From: Acholoe squamosa
Lineage: Eukaryota > Annelida > Polychaeta > Phyllodocida > Polynoidae
Assembly (NCBI GenBank): GCA_949317995.1
Contig: OX439044.1
Coordinates: forward strand, 9,457,141-9,521,140
Reading direction: 5' to 3'
Length of the DNA stretch: 64,000 bases
The notes under the pieces are model-generated. The model was not told where the DNA came from, searched no databases, and worked only from the letters and a program-made list of their open reading frames with translations. Positions 46,444-57,701 of the stretch are shown piece after piece (position 1 is the stretch's first letter; every line of letters begins with the position of its first letter). A program made the translations under genes and the position numbers.

Positions 46444-47421
46444 ATGGTCTCTTTAGCTGAACGTATCAGGAGAATGTTAAGAGGACCTAACAGAGAGAGG
46501 AGCTTTACTCGGCTTAACAGTGATCCTGTATGGCATGATTCAGAGGGGTACATGAGACCTAGATCATGCCCTACATCCCCTCCACCTTCGCCGCCTCCTA
46601 GGGTCATTCACAATACCTCTCAGGTGGAAAAGTTAAAGGGTGTAACTGCTGAAATGTCTGACGTCACTTCCGCTTCTGAAGACTCATTATGTGAAAAGTG
46701 TGCACCCCAGGGACCTAAACCATACTGCTCACCCCATTCTGTTGATCGTTGTCTTTTTGAAAATTTTCACAAAGACCAGCCTTATGAAAGGACAAAAATC
46801 CATGTTGAGTATTTCTCTGCAGAGACTGAGGACACCGTGGATGAAGTGACTTATTTGGAGGTTGACAAAGAATATTGCAGTAACAGTGGCGACACCTTCT
46901 CTACTAAACATAAACTCCCCAGCAGTAGAGTTCATGAAAGATCTCCACATCAAGAGCCTGGATACAGCTGCAGCAGTAACAGCGTCAGTTACACCACCTG
47001 TAACACTGAAACTCCGCCAGATCACTCGTCTACAGACATTTATAGCATCAGCTGTAATACATCTCTACCTGATCTGGCGTCATTTCCCACACGCTATACT
47101 CACTCTCCTGAGAGAGGGTTAGAAGTAGACTCTGACTCTCTTCAGCTACTGTCTGAGCAGAAACAACCATCAGCGGGCGAGGTTGATTTACTTCACGAGG
47201 AGGTTGGCAATCCTACTCCTCTTGAAGCTGGGATATCTGACTACTCACACTCTCCAACACCCCATTTCCGGCAACAGAGGTCCCTGAAGAAAAATAATTC
47301 AACCCAGAACTCTTTCTCCAGAAAAAAACACTCTGCTGAAATTGCCTTGAGAGACAGTTTAGAGGCTTTAGATAAAGTTTGTGATCAGTTTTCTTCTGCT
47401 CTTGACATTAGTCTAAAATAA
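46444..47421 (+). CDS. Unknown 325-aa Ser/Pro-rich virion-region protein
   Basis: Intact frame. The first 16 residues (MVSLAERIRRMLRG) can form an amphipathic helix, as in membrane-active minor capsid proteins. PTSPPPSPPPR follows, then a long Ser/Thr/Glu-rich stretch with scattered Cys (CEKCAPQ, CSPHS) and a C-terminal helix (IALRDSLEALDKVCDQF). No family is recognised. It ends 7 nt before the capsid ATG, in a tight plus-strand gene block. An analogue of adenovirus pVI or of a scaffold is conceivable but unproven. Confidence 0.55.
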   Translation: MVSLAERIRRMLRGPNRERSFTRLNSDPVWHDSEGYMRPRSCPTSPPPSPPPRVIHNTSQVEKLKGVTAEMSDVTSASEDSLCEKCAPQGPKPYCSPHSVDRCLFENFHKDQPYERTKIHVEYFSAETEDTVDEVTYLEVDKEYCSNSGDTFSTKHKLPSSRVHERSPHQEPGYSCSSNSVSYTTCNTETPPDHSSTDIYSISCNTSLPDLASFPTRYTHSPERGLEVDSDSLQLLSEQKQPSAGEVDLLHEEVGNPTPLEAGISDYSHSPTPHFRQQRSLKKNNSTQNSFSRKKHSAEIALRDSLEALDKVCDQFSSALDISLK

Positions 47422-47428
47422 TCTCATC

Positions 47429-48750
47429 ATGGCTTATGAGGTTTCAAAGGTTGACGATCGTAGCAGTGTGGGTATAGGAGAAAGCATGGATTTATTTACC
47501 ATGCCTGTAGTAGATGTCGGTGTAAAAAAAATAAGATATGTTGAATACAAACCACTAAATCAGTTAAACCAAGATGTAGGTCTAGAGTTTGAAGTTCCTA
47601 ATTCTGGTAATAGATACATAGATTTACGACGCACTTATCTCATGGTAAAGTGTAGAATAAGAAAATCTGACAACACTGATATACCCGCTGGAACTGGGGA
47701 AACCAGTTTAGGGGATTTTGGTCCTGTAAACAATTTTCTTCACTCTATTTTTTCTCAAGTAGATATTTATCTTCAGAAACAGCTCCTGACTACATCAAAC
47801 TCAAATTATGCATTTGAAGCATACCTTAATACTTTATTTAAATATGACACCCAGTCTAAAACCACCCACCGCCAAGCACAGTTTTGGCACAAAGACACAG
47901 GCACTATGGATGCCACTAAGGCTGCACAGGGGAATTCAGGTTTAACTGTACGTGCACTATACTCAGAACAGAGTCAGATTTTTGAAACGATGGGTCCTAT
48001 ACTGAGTGATGTGTGCTGGACTAACAGGTATATATTAAATGGAGTAGAATTAAAAATGCGGTTCTGGCCTTCTTCACCAGGTTTTCATTTAATGTCAGCT
48101 GCCGCTACTCCAGATTATAAAACAGAGATTTTTTTGTTAGTTGAGCACCAGAAAATAATGGAGAAAAAGAGATGGGCAGCTTTGTACCCGTACTGTAAAG
48201 CTGACGTAAAAAAATACTCCATATCTAAGGGTCACTATCCTTTAGCGCTGATAACATTTATTTGGGTAATGTCCCTTCCAGGCTTATTTGCGGGTTAGTC
48301 TCAGAAAAAGCAACAGTAGGTTCATATGATAAAAACCCATTTAATTTCCAGCATTTTGATTTGAAATATTTAAACCTTACGGTAGACGGTGAGAGTGTTC
48401 CACAGAAAGCACTTCAAATGAAATTTGATGACAACCATCACAAATCCTCTTTCATAGAAGCCTACATGGCTTTGTATGGCCGAGAACGTTTCACAGATGG
48501 TCGGGATGAGGGATTGTATATCACGCGAAGCGAGTTTCACAAAGGCTACACATTATTTGCTTTTGATTTAGAGCCTGATATCAGAGAGGATGCTGACGGT
48601 AGTGTATGGCCTACCATGAAAAAGGGTAACATGACAATACAGCTTAATTTTTCTAAAGCTTTACCTGAAAGTGTTTCACTTGTTATTTTTTCTACATTTC
48701 CATCTATTTTTAAAATTGACAACAACAGAGCTGTGACTGTTGTGAAATGA
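47429..48750 (+). CDS. Major capsid protein (Polinton double jelly-roll, F54H12.2-like), one frameshift
   Basis: Shell protein of about 440 codons, close to family length. Recognisable order: SMDLFTMPVVDVGV, YVEYKPLNQL, LEFEVPNSGNRYIDLRRTYL, NNFLHSIFSQVDIYLQ, SNYAFEAYLNTLFKYD, FWHKDTG, FETMGPI, NRYILNGVELKMRF. The frame changes at about 48230-48245. Then come DNIYLGNVPSRLICGLV, YDKNPFNFQHFDLKYLNL and YITRSEFHKGYTLFAFDLEPD, followed by VSLVIFSTFPSIFKID. Apart from the single break it is nearly complete, unlike the copy at 12441-13411. A frame-1 tail stops at 48296-48298. Confidence 0.88.
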
Positions 48751-49496
48751 GAACAAACATGGTTTATTACAAAATCAGTATAGTCTATGCCTGAAGAATT
48801 GCATAGACTGAGTAGCCTTCTTTGTATGAGGTTACAAAGTTTTCTTATTTGAATCATACCTTTTCATGTCTCCTGTATATTTTAGTCTTAATAGTGGTAG
48901 GTTACTATTATGTAGCTGTATAGCAGAACATCATATCCAATCACATAACATATATACGCACATCGGTTTTTTCATGTATGAAAAAACCAGAATACCTCTG
49001 TAGGGTAGTTCAAATGGGGTGCATGAATAAATAGAAATAAGCTACAAGTATATTTTCCTTAACAACTACAGATGTTCAGATGTAACACGTTGAGATACCC
49101 TTGTTTTTGCCCTTTCACTGTTATAATACAATAACATATGTATACATACTGCATATGCTTTAATGAAACCTGTTTCATACAAAAATAAAAATACTACAGA
49201 TGTTCAGATGTAACACGTTGAGATACCCTTGTTTTTTGCATTTTCACTGTTATAATACAATAACATATGTATACATACTGCATATGCTTTGATGAGACCT
49301 GTTTCATACAAAAACAAAAATTAAAACATCAACGACTGTTAACTCTTAACGCTGAAATTAAAATGTTTATAGCAGATTATATTTTCTTTGACTTATTTTG
49401 TTCATCATATAGATAGAAATAAGCTTATTTAATACCTGACAGAGATAAGGGGCGGAGTCTTTAGTCATGAAAAGCATTGACTGTAAAACACAATAC
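48751..49496. repeat. AT-rich spacer with a 128-bp tandem duplication
   Basis: No gene. The unit ACTACAGATGTTCAGATGTA... at 49065-49192 is repeated at 49193-49320 with few changes (128-bp period). It lies between convergent transcription units and probably holds their polyadenylation signals (AATAAA near 49026 and 49184). Confidence 0.7.
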
Positions 49497-51487
49497 TCAT
49501 CTAAAATTGAAGCTTCCTACGAACTTGAGAACGAGTGCTGTAAGCTGACGAGTCATCAGTTCCATAAACTGATTCTGTTTCAATATCAGAGGCTGTACCT
49601 TGCATAGATCTTTCATTGTTTTCACGTCCAGTGTTTTTTTGGTTTTAGACCGCGTGTTCGTAGCAGGAGTATCCTCAGTGCCGTATACTGACTCCATTTC
49701 TATGTCAGCATTTTGACGGTTTCTCCCTTTGAAAGGGGTGTCAGGGCTGACAGGAAAATCTCCATACAGCATCTTCCTTATTTTAGACCTAGTGTTTCTT
49801 GCCGGAGTGTCATAAAACTCATTGTCAGGTTCTGTGCTTAAACGTCTTTTTCGGGGTTTTTTGGAGCACGAACAGGGTGTTTAGTTGAACCCTCATTTTG
49901 AATGGGGGGAAAATTGGGGTTTTCAGATACCGGTGTACCCTCTACTGGGGGGAGAGTCTCGGGGGCATCAAAGGGGGGTGGCCCTTTTTGGTTTAGTTAA
50001 GAGGGCGACTGGGTGGGGAGCTCTGCATACTCATGATCTGAAAGAGGATGTTTGACATGTTCATGCTCTGATAAAAAGCATTTTGTTGCCTCAGACACTG
50101 GTTGGTCATGTTCTACAGGTTTAAAAATTTGCACAGGATCTGATAGGTGTTCTGCAGGTTCTGATTTGTGGTTATCTGCAGGTCTGGTTTCTGACTGGAG
50201 GCATTCTACAGGTTCATGCTCAGGTTGGGAGTAGAATTCTACATATTCAGCAACTCTTGGGATGCATTCTGCAGATGCAGGTTCTGACAGAGTGCATACT
50301 ATAGGTTCAGGATTTGGTTTAAGGTGTTCTGCAGATTCTGGTTCTGGCTGGTTGTATTCTACTTGCTCAGACTCTGATTGAGGGCATTCTGCAGGTTCTG
50401 ATAGGGCGCATACTATAGATGGAGGATCTGGTTTTATGTGATCTGTAGATTCAGGTTCTGTTTGGATGCATTCTACTTGCTCAGGCTCTGATTGAGGGAA
50501 CTCTACAGGATTTGATAATGAGGATACTATAGATTCAGGTTCTGGTTTGAGGTGTTCTGCAGATCCAGTTTCTGGCTGGACGCTTTCTATTTGCTCAGGC
50601 TCTGATTGAGGGCACTCTACAGGCTCTGATAGGGTGCATACTATAGAATCAGGTTCTGGTTTGAGGTGTTCTGCAGATTCAGTTTCTGGCTGGAAGCTTT
50701 CTGTTTGCTCAGGCTCTGATTGAGGGCACTCTACAGGCTCTGATAGGGTGCATACCATAGATTCAGCCTCTGGTTTGAGATGTGCTGCAGATTCAGGTTT
50801 TGATTGGCTGCATTCTACTTGCTCAGGTTCTGATTGAGAGTGCTCTACATGCTCAGGTTCTGACGGACTGTATACTACCGGTTCAGGTACTGGTAGAGTG
50901 TGCTCCCCTAGTTCAGGTCCTGATTCGGAGGTAGAGTCTGGGGGGTGATGTACAAGCTCATGTTTTAGTGTAGGGGGAGAGTCAGGTTTAACCTTGGCAT
51001 GTTTCTCCTGAATAATCTCAAAAGGAGGTTCCAAAGGCTTCAAGCTCCCTTCAAGACTGACTGGATTAGGACTTGTAGGGTTACCGGCCTCACTGAAAGC
51101 ATCAGAAGCACTAACCAGTATTTCCTTACTAGGGTGTACAGGTTGGAGTTTTGAAGACGCCAGTCTTTTCTCGGGTGTTTTTTTGAGCTGGCGACTCATG
51201 CATGATGTGTCACTCTCATCTCCTTGCTCCAAACTATCATGCACAGGTGGAGCATTTAAAACGAATATGGTGAAGACGCCAGTTGTATTTTCACGATGAC
51301 TAAAGGAGGTCGTGACATGTTCTCCTGCAGTTTCACCCCTCTCTTCCTCCGGTCGTGCGAGCCCAATTACTCTGTATTAAAAAGACAGAGAGAGAACTAA
51401 AATAATAAATCACGTCGGGGGTCTTGGTAGTGGTCAGCATATCAGTATTAAATTTACACACATAAGTTTGAAGTCAGGAGACGCCAT
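49497..51487 (-). CDS. Glu/Pro/Ser repeat protein, probably spliced, with stop and frameshift near its end
   Basis: Exon 1 may be 51487-51462 (MASPDFKL...), joined to an exon starting at 51371 after TTTTTAATACAG. This keeps frame, but the donor (AT/GTGTGT) is weak. The exon runs to a TAA at 49997-49999. Residues of the middle part form about four imperfect 45-residue repeats (...PQSEPEQVE..QPEPESAEHLKPEPESIVCTLSEPVEC...). After the TAA the same frame continues (GPPPFDAPETLPP), and after a frame change near 49860-49880 a basic C-terminus with two NTRSK motifs (DTPARNTRSKIRK, DTPATNTRSKTKK) ends at 49497. Family unknown; probably disordered. Confidence 0.5.
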
Positions 51488-51601
51488 GATTTGACTTTGG
51501 TTATGACTCTTTCGCTTCATATACCTGTTGTTGGTGTTCTTTGAACACTTACCTTGTCAGTAAGTCCTACAGTGAGCTTATGGCTCTATTATGAAGACCT
51601 C

Positions 51602-51976
51602 ATGGTGGATGAGTGTTTGCGGGTTTTCTGTGTTAAAGACGACCCTACTGATGATGAGACAAAAGATGAAAATCTTCAAGTTACTGCAGACGAGTGGGCC
51701 GACTTTTTTGAGTACTATGAGTATTTAGAAAGACTTTTGGAAAAAGAGTGCCCTGTCTTCGCTGATTTCGACATCGAGGGTTTTATAATCGAAAAGGCTG
51801 ACAAGAAGACCTTCATGTTCTCACGTGAAGGCCATCAGCAGGATTGTTTCACTCTCACCAAAATAGAACTGAGGCGCATATTAGACATGATGCATCATGC
51901 TGAGATGCACGACGTTGAGTTCTACAAAAGAATGGGGGATGGTTCTCAGTGGAAAGACTCACCCATAAATGAATGA
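51602..51976 (+). CDS. Unknown acidic small protein, weakly PC4-like
   Basis: About 124 codons from the ATG at 51602; the frame is open upstream to 51554. Very acidic, with Trp/Tyr-rich ADEWADFFEYYEYLERLLE and a C-terminal strand-helix segment (DCFTLTKIELRRILDMM). The FTLTxxELxxIL pattern faintly recalls the last strand and helix of PC4-like ssDNA-binding folds, but this is weak. It is the only plus-strand gene inside the minus-strand block, divergent from the repeat protein at a distance of about 115 bp. Confidence 0.4.
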   Translation: MVDECLRVFCVKDDPTDDETKDENLQVTADEWADFFEYYEYLERLLEKECPVFADFDIEGFIIEKADKKTFMFSREGHQQDCFTLTKIELRRILDMMHHAEMHDVEFYKRMGDGSQWKDSPINE

Positions 51977-52252
51977 ATGACTTTTTGCAGCTTTTTGAAA
52001 AAGACTCAGTCTGAGCTTTAAGTTCAGTAGTTGAAAAATACTTGGATATAACAAATACTTGGATATCACCATGTGACATTAGAATTATCTTGTTCTGTCT
52101 ATGTAATAAAACCACAAGTCATGGATTTCAACATTTTTCAAGATTTTTATTTTGTATTTTTCTGAAGCAAATACATCTAAATTACACAGATATACTACAG
52201 CATGAAGACATTGACAAATGTATTTCCCCTCCTTACATGAAAACTGGGGGGT

Positions 52253-55200
52253 TCAATACCCGAAGGGTATGGTTTCACCATCAAATAAAACATAACGTTT
52301 GGAAAATACACATTGGAAACATTTCATCTGTTTTATAGTACGTATGGTGGCTGATTTTTTTTCCCTTGATATGAAACTTTTATTACACACAGACAATTTC
52401 ATGGGTTTAGAGGTATCATGACCTGCTCTGGATTTTAACTCTGTTTTCAACATGTCTTTCATGCTAGAGAAATTGATTTTCTCTAGCATTACTGACACTC
52501 GCAGTCAGATTAATACCTTTGACTTTACATACAGTGCCTTTTACTCTACCCTCTTTGTCACACAGTCTGTAACCATAACTTTTAGGCCCTGTGGAGACAA
52601 ATTCACTGATATAATGACCTTCAGGCAGCTCGTTAGTAAGTTCGCCTAGAAAATCCCCGGTAGGTGGCGTGTATTCGGGGTTTCTGCTGTCAGGACTGAT
52701 TTGTGATTTAAAAATTACACTGTCTGTGTCACAATACATAACGCGGTCTCCTAAAAGAGATAATACAGAAAACAGTTTCAATCTGGCATGAGCAGTAGTA
52801 TAATCAGCGATAACAACATTTATTTTATTGTTGGGTTGAACAAATTCTTTTCATCGTTAACTAATTGAATGTTGGAAATTTCTTTTCTTTTATCTGGTAA
52901 TAATTTGAAATATTCTACAGGATCTGTAACATACACAGATTTAGTCTGATTTTGCTTTTGACCAAATTTTCCCCAGAAACTATTCAGAATCAATTTTGCC
53001 ACAGCTCTCAAACCGGGGTAAAATTCTATCTGATTAGGATCTAAACGTATCCCCTCTTTTTCATAATATGTGTCTAAATATTTTTGTCTATCAGCTGGTG
53101 TTTTCACCCAAGAAGGCCACCCGCTTTTCTCTTGTTTAATCTTTAAGAAAGTATTTATGTATTCTGTGAACAACCCATCTTTCTTTTGGTCTTCATCATA
53201 TTTAGAAACGTTATCATAATGCCAGGCCTCATGCACCTTGACTATGGTGTAACCAACTTTTACAGCTGCCTGAAGCTCACATGCTACCCAAGTCCCTGTC
53301 AACATGCGTTGTTTGTCATTGTGTGTACAATGGTATAAGTCCCCTTTAAAAAAGCCGTAGAAAGCTGAAAAGTAATCCTCCTTTTCAGCAGTACTGTTAT
53401 ATATGCTATCCGCAGTAACAACACATGATCTGCATAAAGTAAAGTACAGTTTACCATCATACCTCATGGGCAATAAAGGATGGTACAATTTATGTGGTGG
53501 GAGGATAGAGCATTTGATCAAACCTTCTATTTCACTTATGTCTGTGTTGTCACCCCATTTGTCGGAGCTAATAACACGGTGTTCACCTGAGGGGTATTTG
53601 CAATATTTGTTGACATAAGGATATAGACTGGTGAAATCAAGATACTCCATTTTCTCACCCGGTGAGCATTTGTAATATGTTTTAGTTGAGTCGACACGCC
53701 CGCCGTAAAAGGCATCTCTAGGTTGTAATGGTTCCTCTATTGAAATCCCCCTCATGGCTGTGCTGTATTCAACTGTTTTCATTAAACGCTCGAAGTCACA
53801 ACTCCACATAACTTCTAGGTTATACCCTCTGTCTTGTATATATTGATCACCTCTGAGAGTATTTTGGTATAAAGCACCTATGCTCTTTCCTAACAAACCA
53901 TTGAAAATATAACCAGGATAACATTTCTCATGCCCGTGAATAAAGCACCCGTGAAATTGGTACACAGTGGAAGATCTTGCATCATACCCATCTACTTTCC
54001 GACCCTCCAAAGAAAATTCACCTTTCTTTGATCTAGCATGCTGTAATTTGACCCCTTTGCTCTTTTCTATATACATTAACCATAACATGCTTTGCACAGA
54101 GTGATTGTCATAGGGTTTATAATGTGCTACTACCGGTATGGTGTTTTCTTTTATGAACATTGTCCTATAAATAAGATTGCATGCAGAGGCTATAGTGAGA
54201 CATTTTTTTAAAGGATCTATAGAGTGAGTCCCTGATATTTTCATAAAAATATCCCTGAAACTAAGACAGCCACGACGTAGAATATATACATCACTTTTAC
54301 AATATTCTATCAACTCCTCCTTTAAATTAAATATTGAAACAAAGTTTTTTTTTATACCACTGTACAAACTCTGCATGGACTTTAGGCGACATGTTTTCGG
54401 GAACATATTGATTGGGGGCAGGTAAAACCCCCTGGATAATATTCTGATTAGCTCTAGTGTTAAACAAATGTGGAAAAAAACCCTTCCTTAGCTCTATCAA
54501 ATTGAAAGTGGCAGGTATTTTAGACAAAGACATGGGCAGGAAATTTAAAGAGTCTATAAACCGTATATTGTAAGGAGGAACTTCAAGACTCATTATTTTC
54601 CCACCGTTATACACTGCTTTAGGTTTTATTGATTTAGAGTATAAATAGGTCAAAATAAAATAGGAATCATACCCGCGGAAATTGTGGCAGATTATTCTGC
54701 TGTTTGAATGTTGCTTAACAAATAGCCATTCACAAAACCTGTCGACACACCCCTCACCATAAAACACATGTTGATGAACTCCACATTTTGGACATGTAGA
54801 AGTCGGGTCAAATTTGTGCTCAGCCTGCCCCGATTTTATACAGTGTTCACAAGTGCGTTCAGCTATACACAAATTTGGTGTATGCTGCCCTGTCTCCTGC
54901 ATACATTCAATATCAAAGAAAATGTATCTAGACACATCGACATCTTTAGAACCTGTCCTATCTAGTTTTTTGGGTGGCTCTATTTTACGGATGTAGCAAG
55001 TATGGTTCAACAGTACATTATAGTCAATGTGACATATATAACATTTTTTCATGAAGCACACATGTTTTTTAGACACTCCTTGCTTAAGTAACAGCTTGTT
55101 TTTCCTTCTCAAAAACATGTCACATTGGCGACATTTGTAATAAGTCTGACATACAGATTTCCTATATTTTTTTCCCTCCCACCTCTCTGGGTGGGGTATT

Positions 55201-56483
55201 TTCTCTGATGTAAGTCAAAACAGTGTGGACCCTTAAAGCTTCTATTGCATTTGATGCAATGCATCCATTCAAACTCCTCTGTAGCGTCATGTTCATGCCT
55301 ACAAATTTTACATGTATTTTTACATGTATGCTGATAGTAATTTTTGGTGCTGGCGTAACAGCTGGTACAGAAATGTCCTCTTCTAAAGAATGCAGGCAGA
55401 TTTGTCAGAACATCATAATGCATATTTGAATGATAAAGACTTATAGTTTTAGCCGAGGAGACCCTGTTGTCATAAACAATTGAATTAAGATGATCTTTAG
55501 ATACAACGATAATGCGGTACCCCTTCATAGACTTGCTTAATCTGGCTAACATGGGTAAACTTATTGCTGTGTCATAGGGTATTTTAGAACGTCTGTACAA
55601 CTTTTTCACTAGTCTTTCCTGCAACGTCATATTAGAGCACACTTTTTTCACAGCTGAATTCATAAGGTTTCCACTACTGTCTGCTAAAACTTTACCTATG
55701 ACCAAAGCACGAACACCACAGGTATTATCCCTATTTTTTCACATATATCACACACCTCTTTTCTTTCATATAATGTGTAACTATATCTCTACCAGACCCT
55801 GATGGAACTTTAACATGAGTCACTGTAATAACACACCCCTTATTTAAATTAAAAGAGGAGAAACTCTGTAAAACCCTATCTATTTCAGAAAGAATATCTC
55901 TTGCACTGATGCTAGACACTGTGTTGAATTGTATAAGAATAGGATAGTCTATAGATCTACTGTCTATGGTGATTCTAACGAGATCATCAGACCCAAACTT
56001 CTTTGACAACTCTTGAACTAATCTCTCAAACTCTTCAAACAATTTTTCAAGCATGTCTTTCATAGACTTAAATTTTTCATTCATGTTTAGTCTAAAAGTA
56101 TAAACAGTGTGTCTGACCTGGAACTTTCTGGAGAATTTTTCTTGTATACGTCTTAAAGAATACAGTCCACCTGACCCGAAACCCTGATCTGCTTTATCAG
56201 CTGAATCGTTATCATTTATATCGGCTCCACTGTCCTTAACTGAATCAAACTCTCCACCACTCTCATTCTCAGCTTCACCTCTAGAGGAGTGACGTCTCTC
56301 CATGTGTAAATTAAAATTACTACCCTTAGCAAACCTTTTTGGACATAAGGGGCATTGATGAGATTTGTACCCCTCAGGGGTATTACTACTACCAGCACCA
56401 TCTTTAGACTGGTGAGATTTGACATGCTTGTTCAGAAACCCTAGTCTTTTGAACTTTTTACCACAGGTTGGGCAGGTAAACAT
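52253..56483 (-). CDS. Protein-primed family-B DNA polymerase with N-terminal C2H2 fingers, several frameshifts
   Basis: The ATG at 56483 opens with two C2H2 fingers (C4, C7, H20, H24; C44, C47, H60, H65). A conserved N-terminal domain follows (DLVRITIDSRSIDYPILIQF). The frame changes at an A-run (about 55735) into CGVRALVIGKVLAD, and a Cys/His cluster (about 55150-55390) comes next. Exonuclease motifs: FDIECM, CHNFRGYDSYFIL, YCKSDVYIL. Polymerase motifs: A, DFTSLYPYVNKY; B, KLILNSFWGKFGQ; C, YCDTDSVIF. The C-terminus ends KRYVLFDGETIPFGY, as in Polinton polymerases. Five frame changes (near 55735, 55115, 54345, 52800, 52480) break it. All motifs are present, so the ancestral enzyme was complete at about 1400 residues. 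Confidence 0.9.
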
Positions 56484-56506
56484 GATGAAAATTTAGTCCC
56501 CTCTGC

Positions 56507-57397
56507 TCAGAGATCTTGAAGAGTTATGAAAGGGGGGTTGGGTATGTGAGCAATACTATCAGTTATGCCTTTGAGAACGGTGTCTGAATTGTATGAATCT
56601 CTCAAACACAGACAAGTGTTTACAAGCCAGAAAATATCAGACCTTAAAGCATAAACATCCCCTGTGAAAGAGTGCCTAGATGTAACAGAGGTTCCAAAAT
56701 ACCTTTTTAGCTCTATAACAACAAAGTCAAAAAAAAGTTGTTTAAACTTAATATCTACATCTCTCCCAATTTTAGCTGGATTAAACAATGTTGTGAAAGA
56801 AATGTTTTCAAAGTGATGAGTATTACCAGAAAACACTATGTACAAAGCAACGGCCTCATATGTGTCTGCTACCGTCATGAGAGACCCCGCTATTCCACTC
56901 CCTATCCTTATGCCCTGTCTAGACTGTGTCAGGAAAAATAAATCCCTTTTTTCAGAATAGACCCGTAAAATTATAAGGTCTGTCAAGATCTTTTTAACAA
57001 TTATCAACAGCTCCCAAGACCTGCTGTAACATTTGTTTTCAGACAGGATAGATCCTAAGTGTCTATAAAGATTAGCTCCTATCTTGTTGTGAACGTCATC
57101 TATGCAATTTTGAACGTCAGAGAGTCTATGGTAGAGATTCTTAGGACAGTTAAGCCTATCTATGAAACACTGTGTTTCAGACCAAGGGTGTAAGGATTGA
57201 AAACGTCTCTTTATAAATATCTTCCAAGGTTGTTTCTGTGAGAGAATATACCATGCTTTCTTACATGCTATACTAAATCTGTGTAGAGACCTCCTATCAG
57301 GTTCTAAATATGCTATTATTAACCATATTACATCTAAAGGAAGGTCTGTCACAGTTAAAGCAGACATAAACCTGTCCATATCATATAAACCCCACAT
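56507..57397 (-). CDS. F-box-like protein
   Basis: 296 residues, intact. Residues 19-55 (LPLDVIWLIIAYLEPDRRSL, then FSIACKKAWYIL) fit the F-box pattern LPxxxxxxIxxYLxxxxLxxxxxxCKxWYxL, the segment that binds Skp1 in SCF ubiquitin ligases. The rest is helical with no kelch, WD or LRR repeats that I can see, so a substrate-binding part is not identified. It starts 24 nt upstream of the polymerase gene's ATG and runs the same way. Viral F-box proteins usually redirect host ubiquitination; that role here is inference. Confidence 0.55.
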   Translation of the reverse strand: MWGLYDMDRFMSALTVTDLPLDVIWLIIAYLEPDRRSLHRFSIACKKAWYILSQKQPWKIFIKRRFQSLHPWSETQCFIDRLNCPKNLYHRLSDVQNCIDDVHNKIGANLYRHLGSILSENKCYSRSWELLIIVKKILTDLIILRVYSEKRDLFFLTQSRQGIRIGSGIAGSLMTVADTYEAVALYIVFSGNTHHFENISFTTLFNPAKIGRDVDIKFKQLFFDFVVIELKRYFGTSVTSRHSFTGDVYALRSDIFWLVNTCLCLRDSYNSDTVLKGITDSIAHIPNPPFITLQDL

Positions 57398-57701
57398 GCA
57401 CTGGCTATAAGACCTACAGATAAAAAATGGTGAAAAACACTGAGATTACAGTAAACTGGACGTGCTGTTCTACCCCTATCCACATACACTGGGAACTAAA
57501 ACAATCAACCTATCAATACAGAAGACAATGTGAGACATGAACTGAAATGACAATAACCTCCACCTAAAATTCTACATCTATACATCAAAATTCTTCTTTT
57601 CAGCTCTTAAAACATGATGTATACCCTGATCAATACACACTCTCCACAATGAAAATAGAATTCACCTGAAAGATGGGTGTGCTCTGTGAGGTGTAGAGGA
57701 G

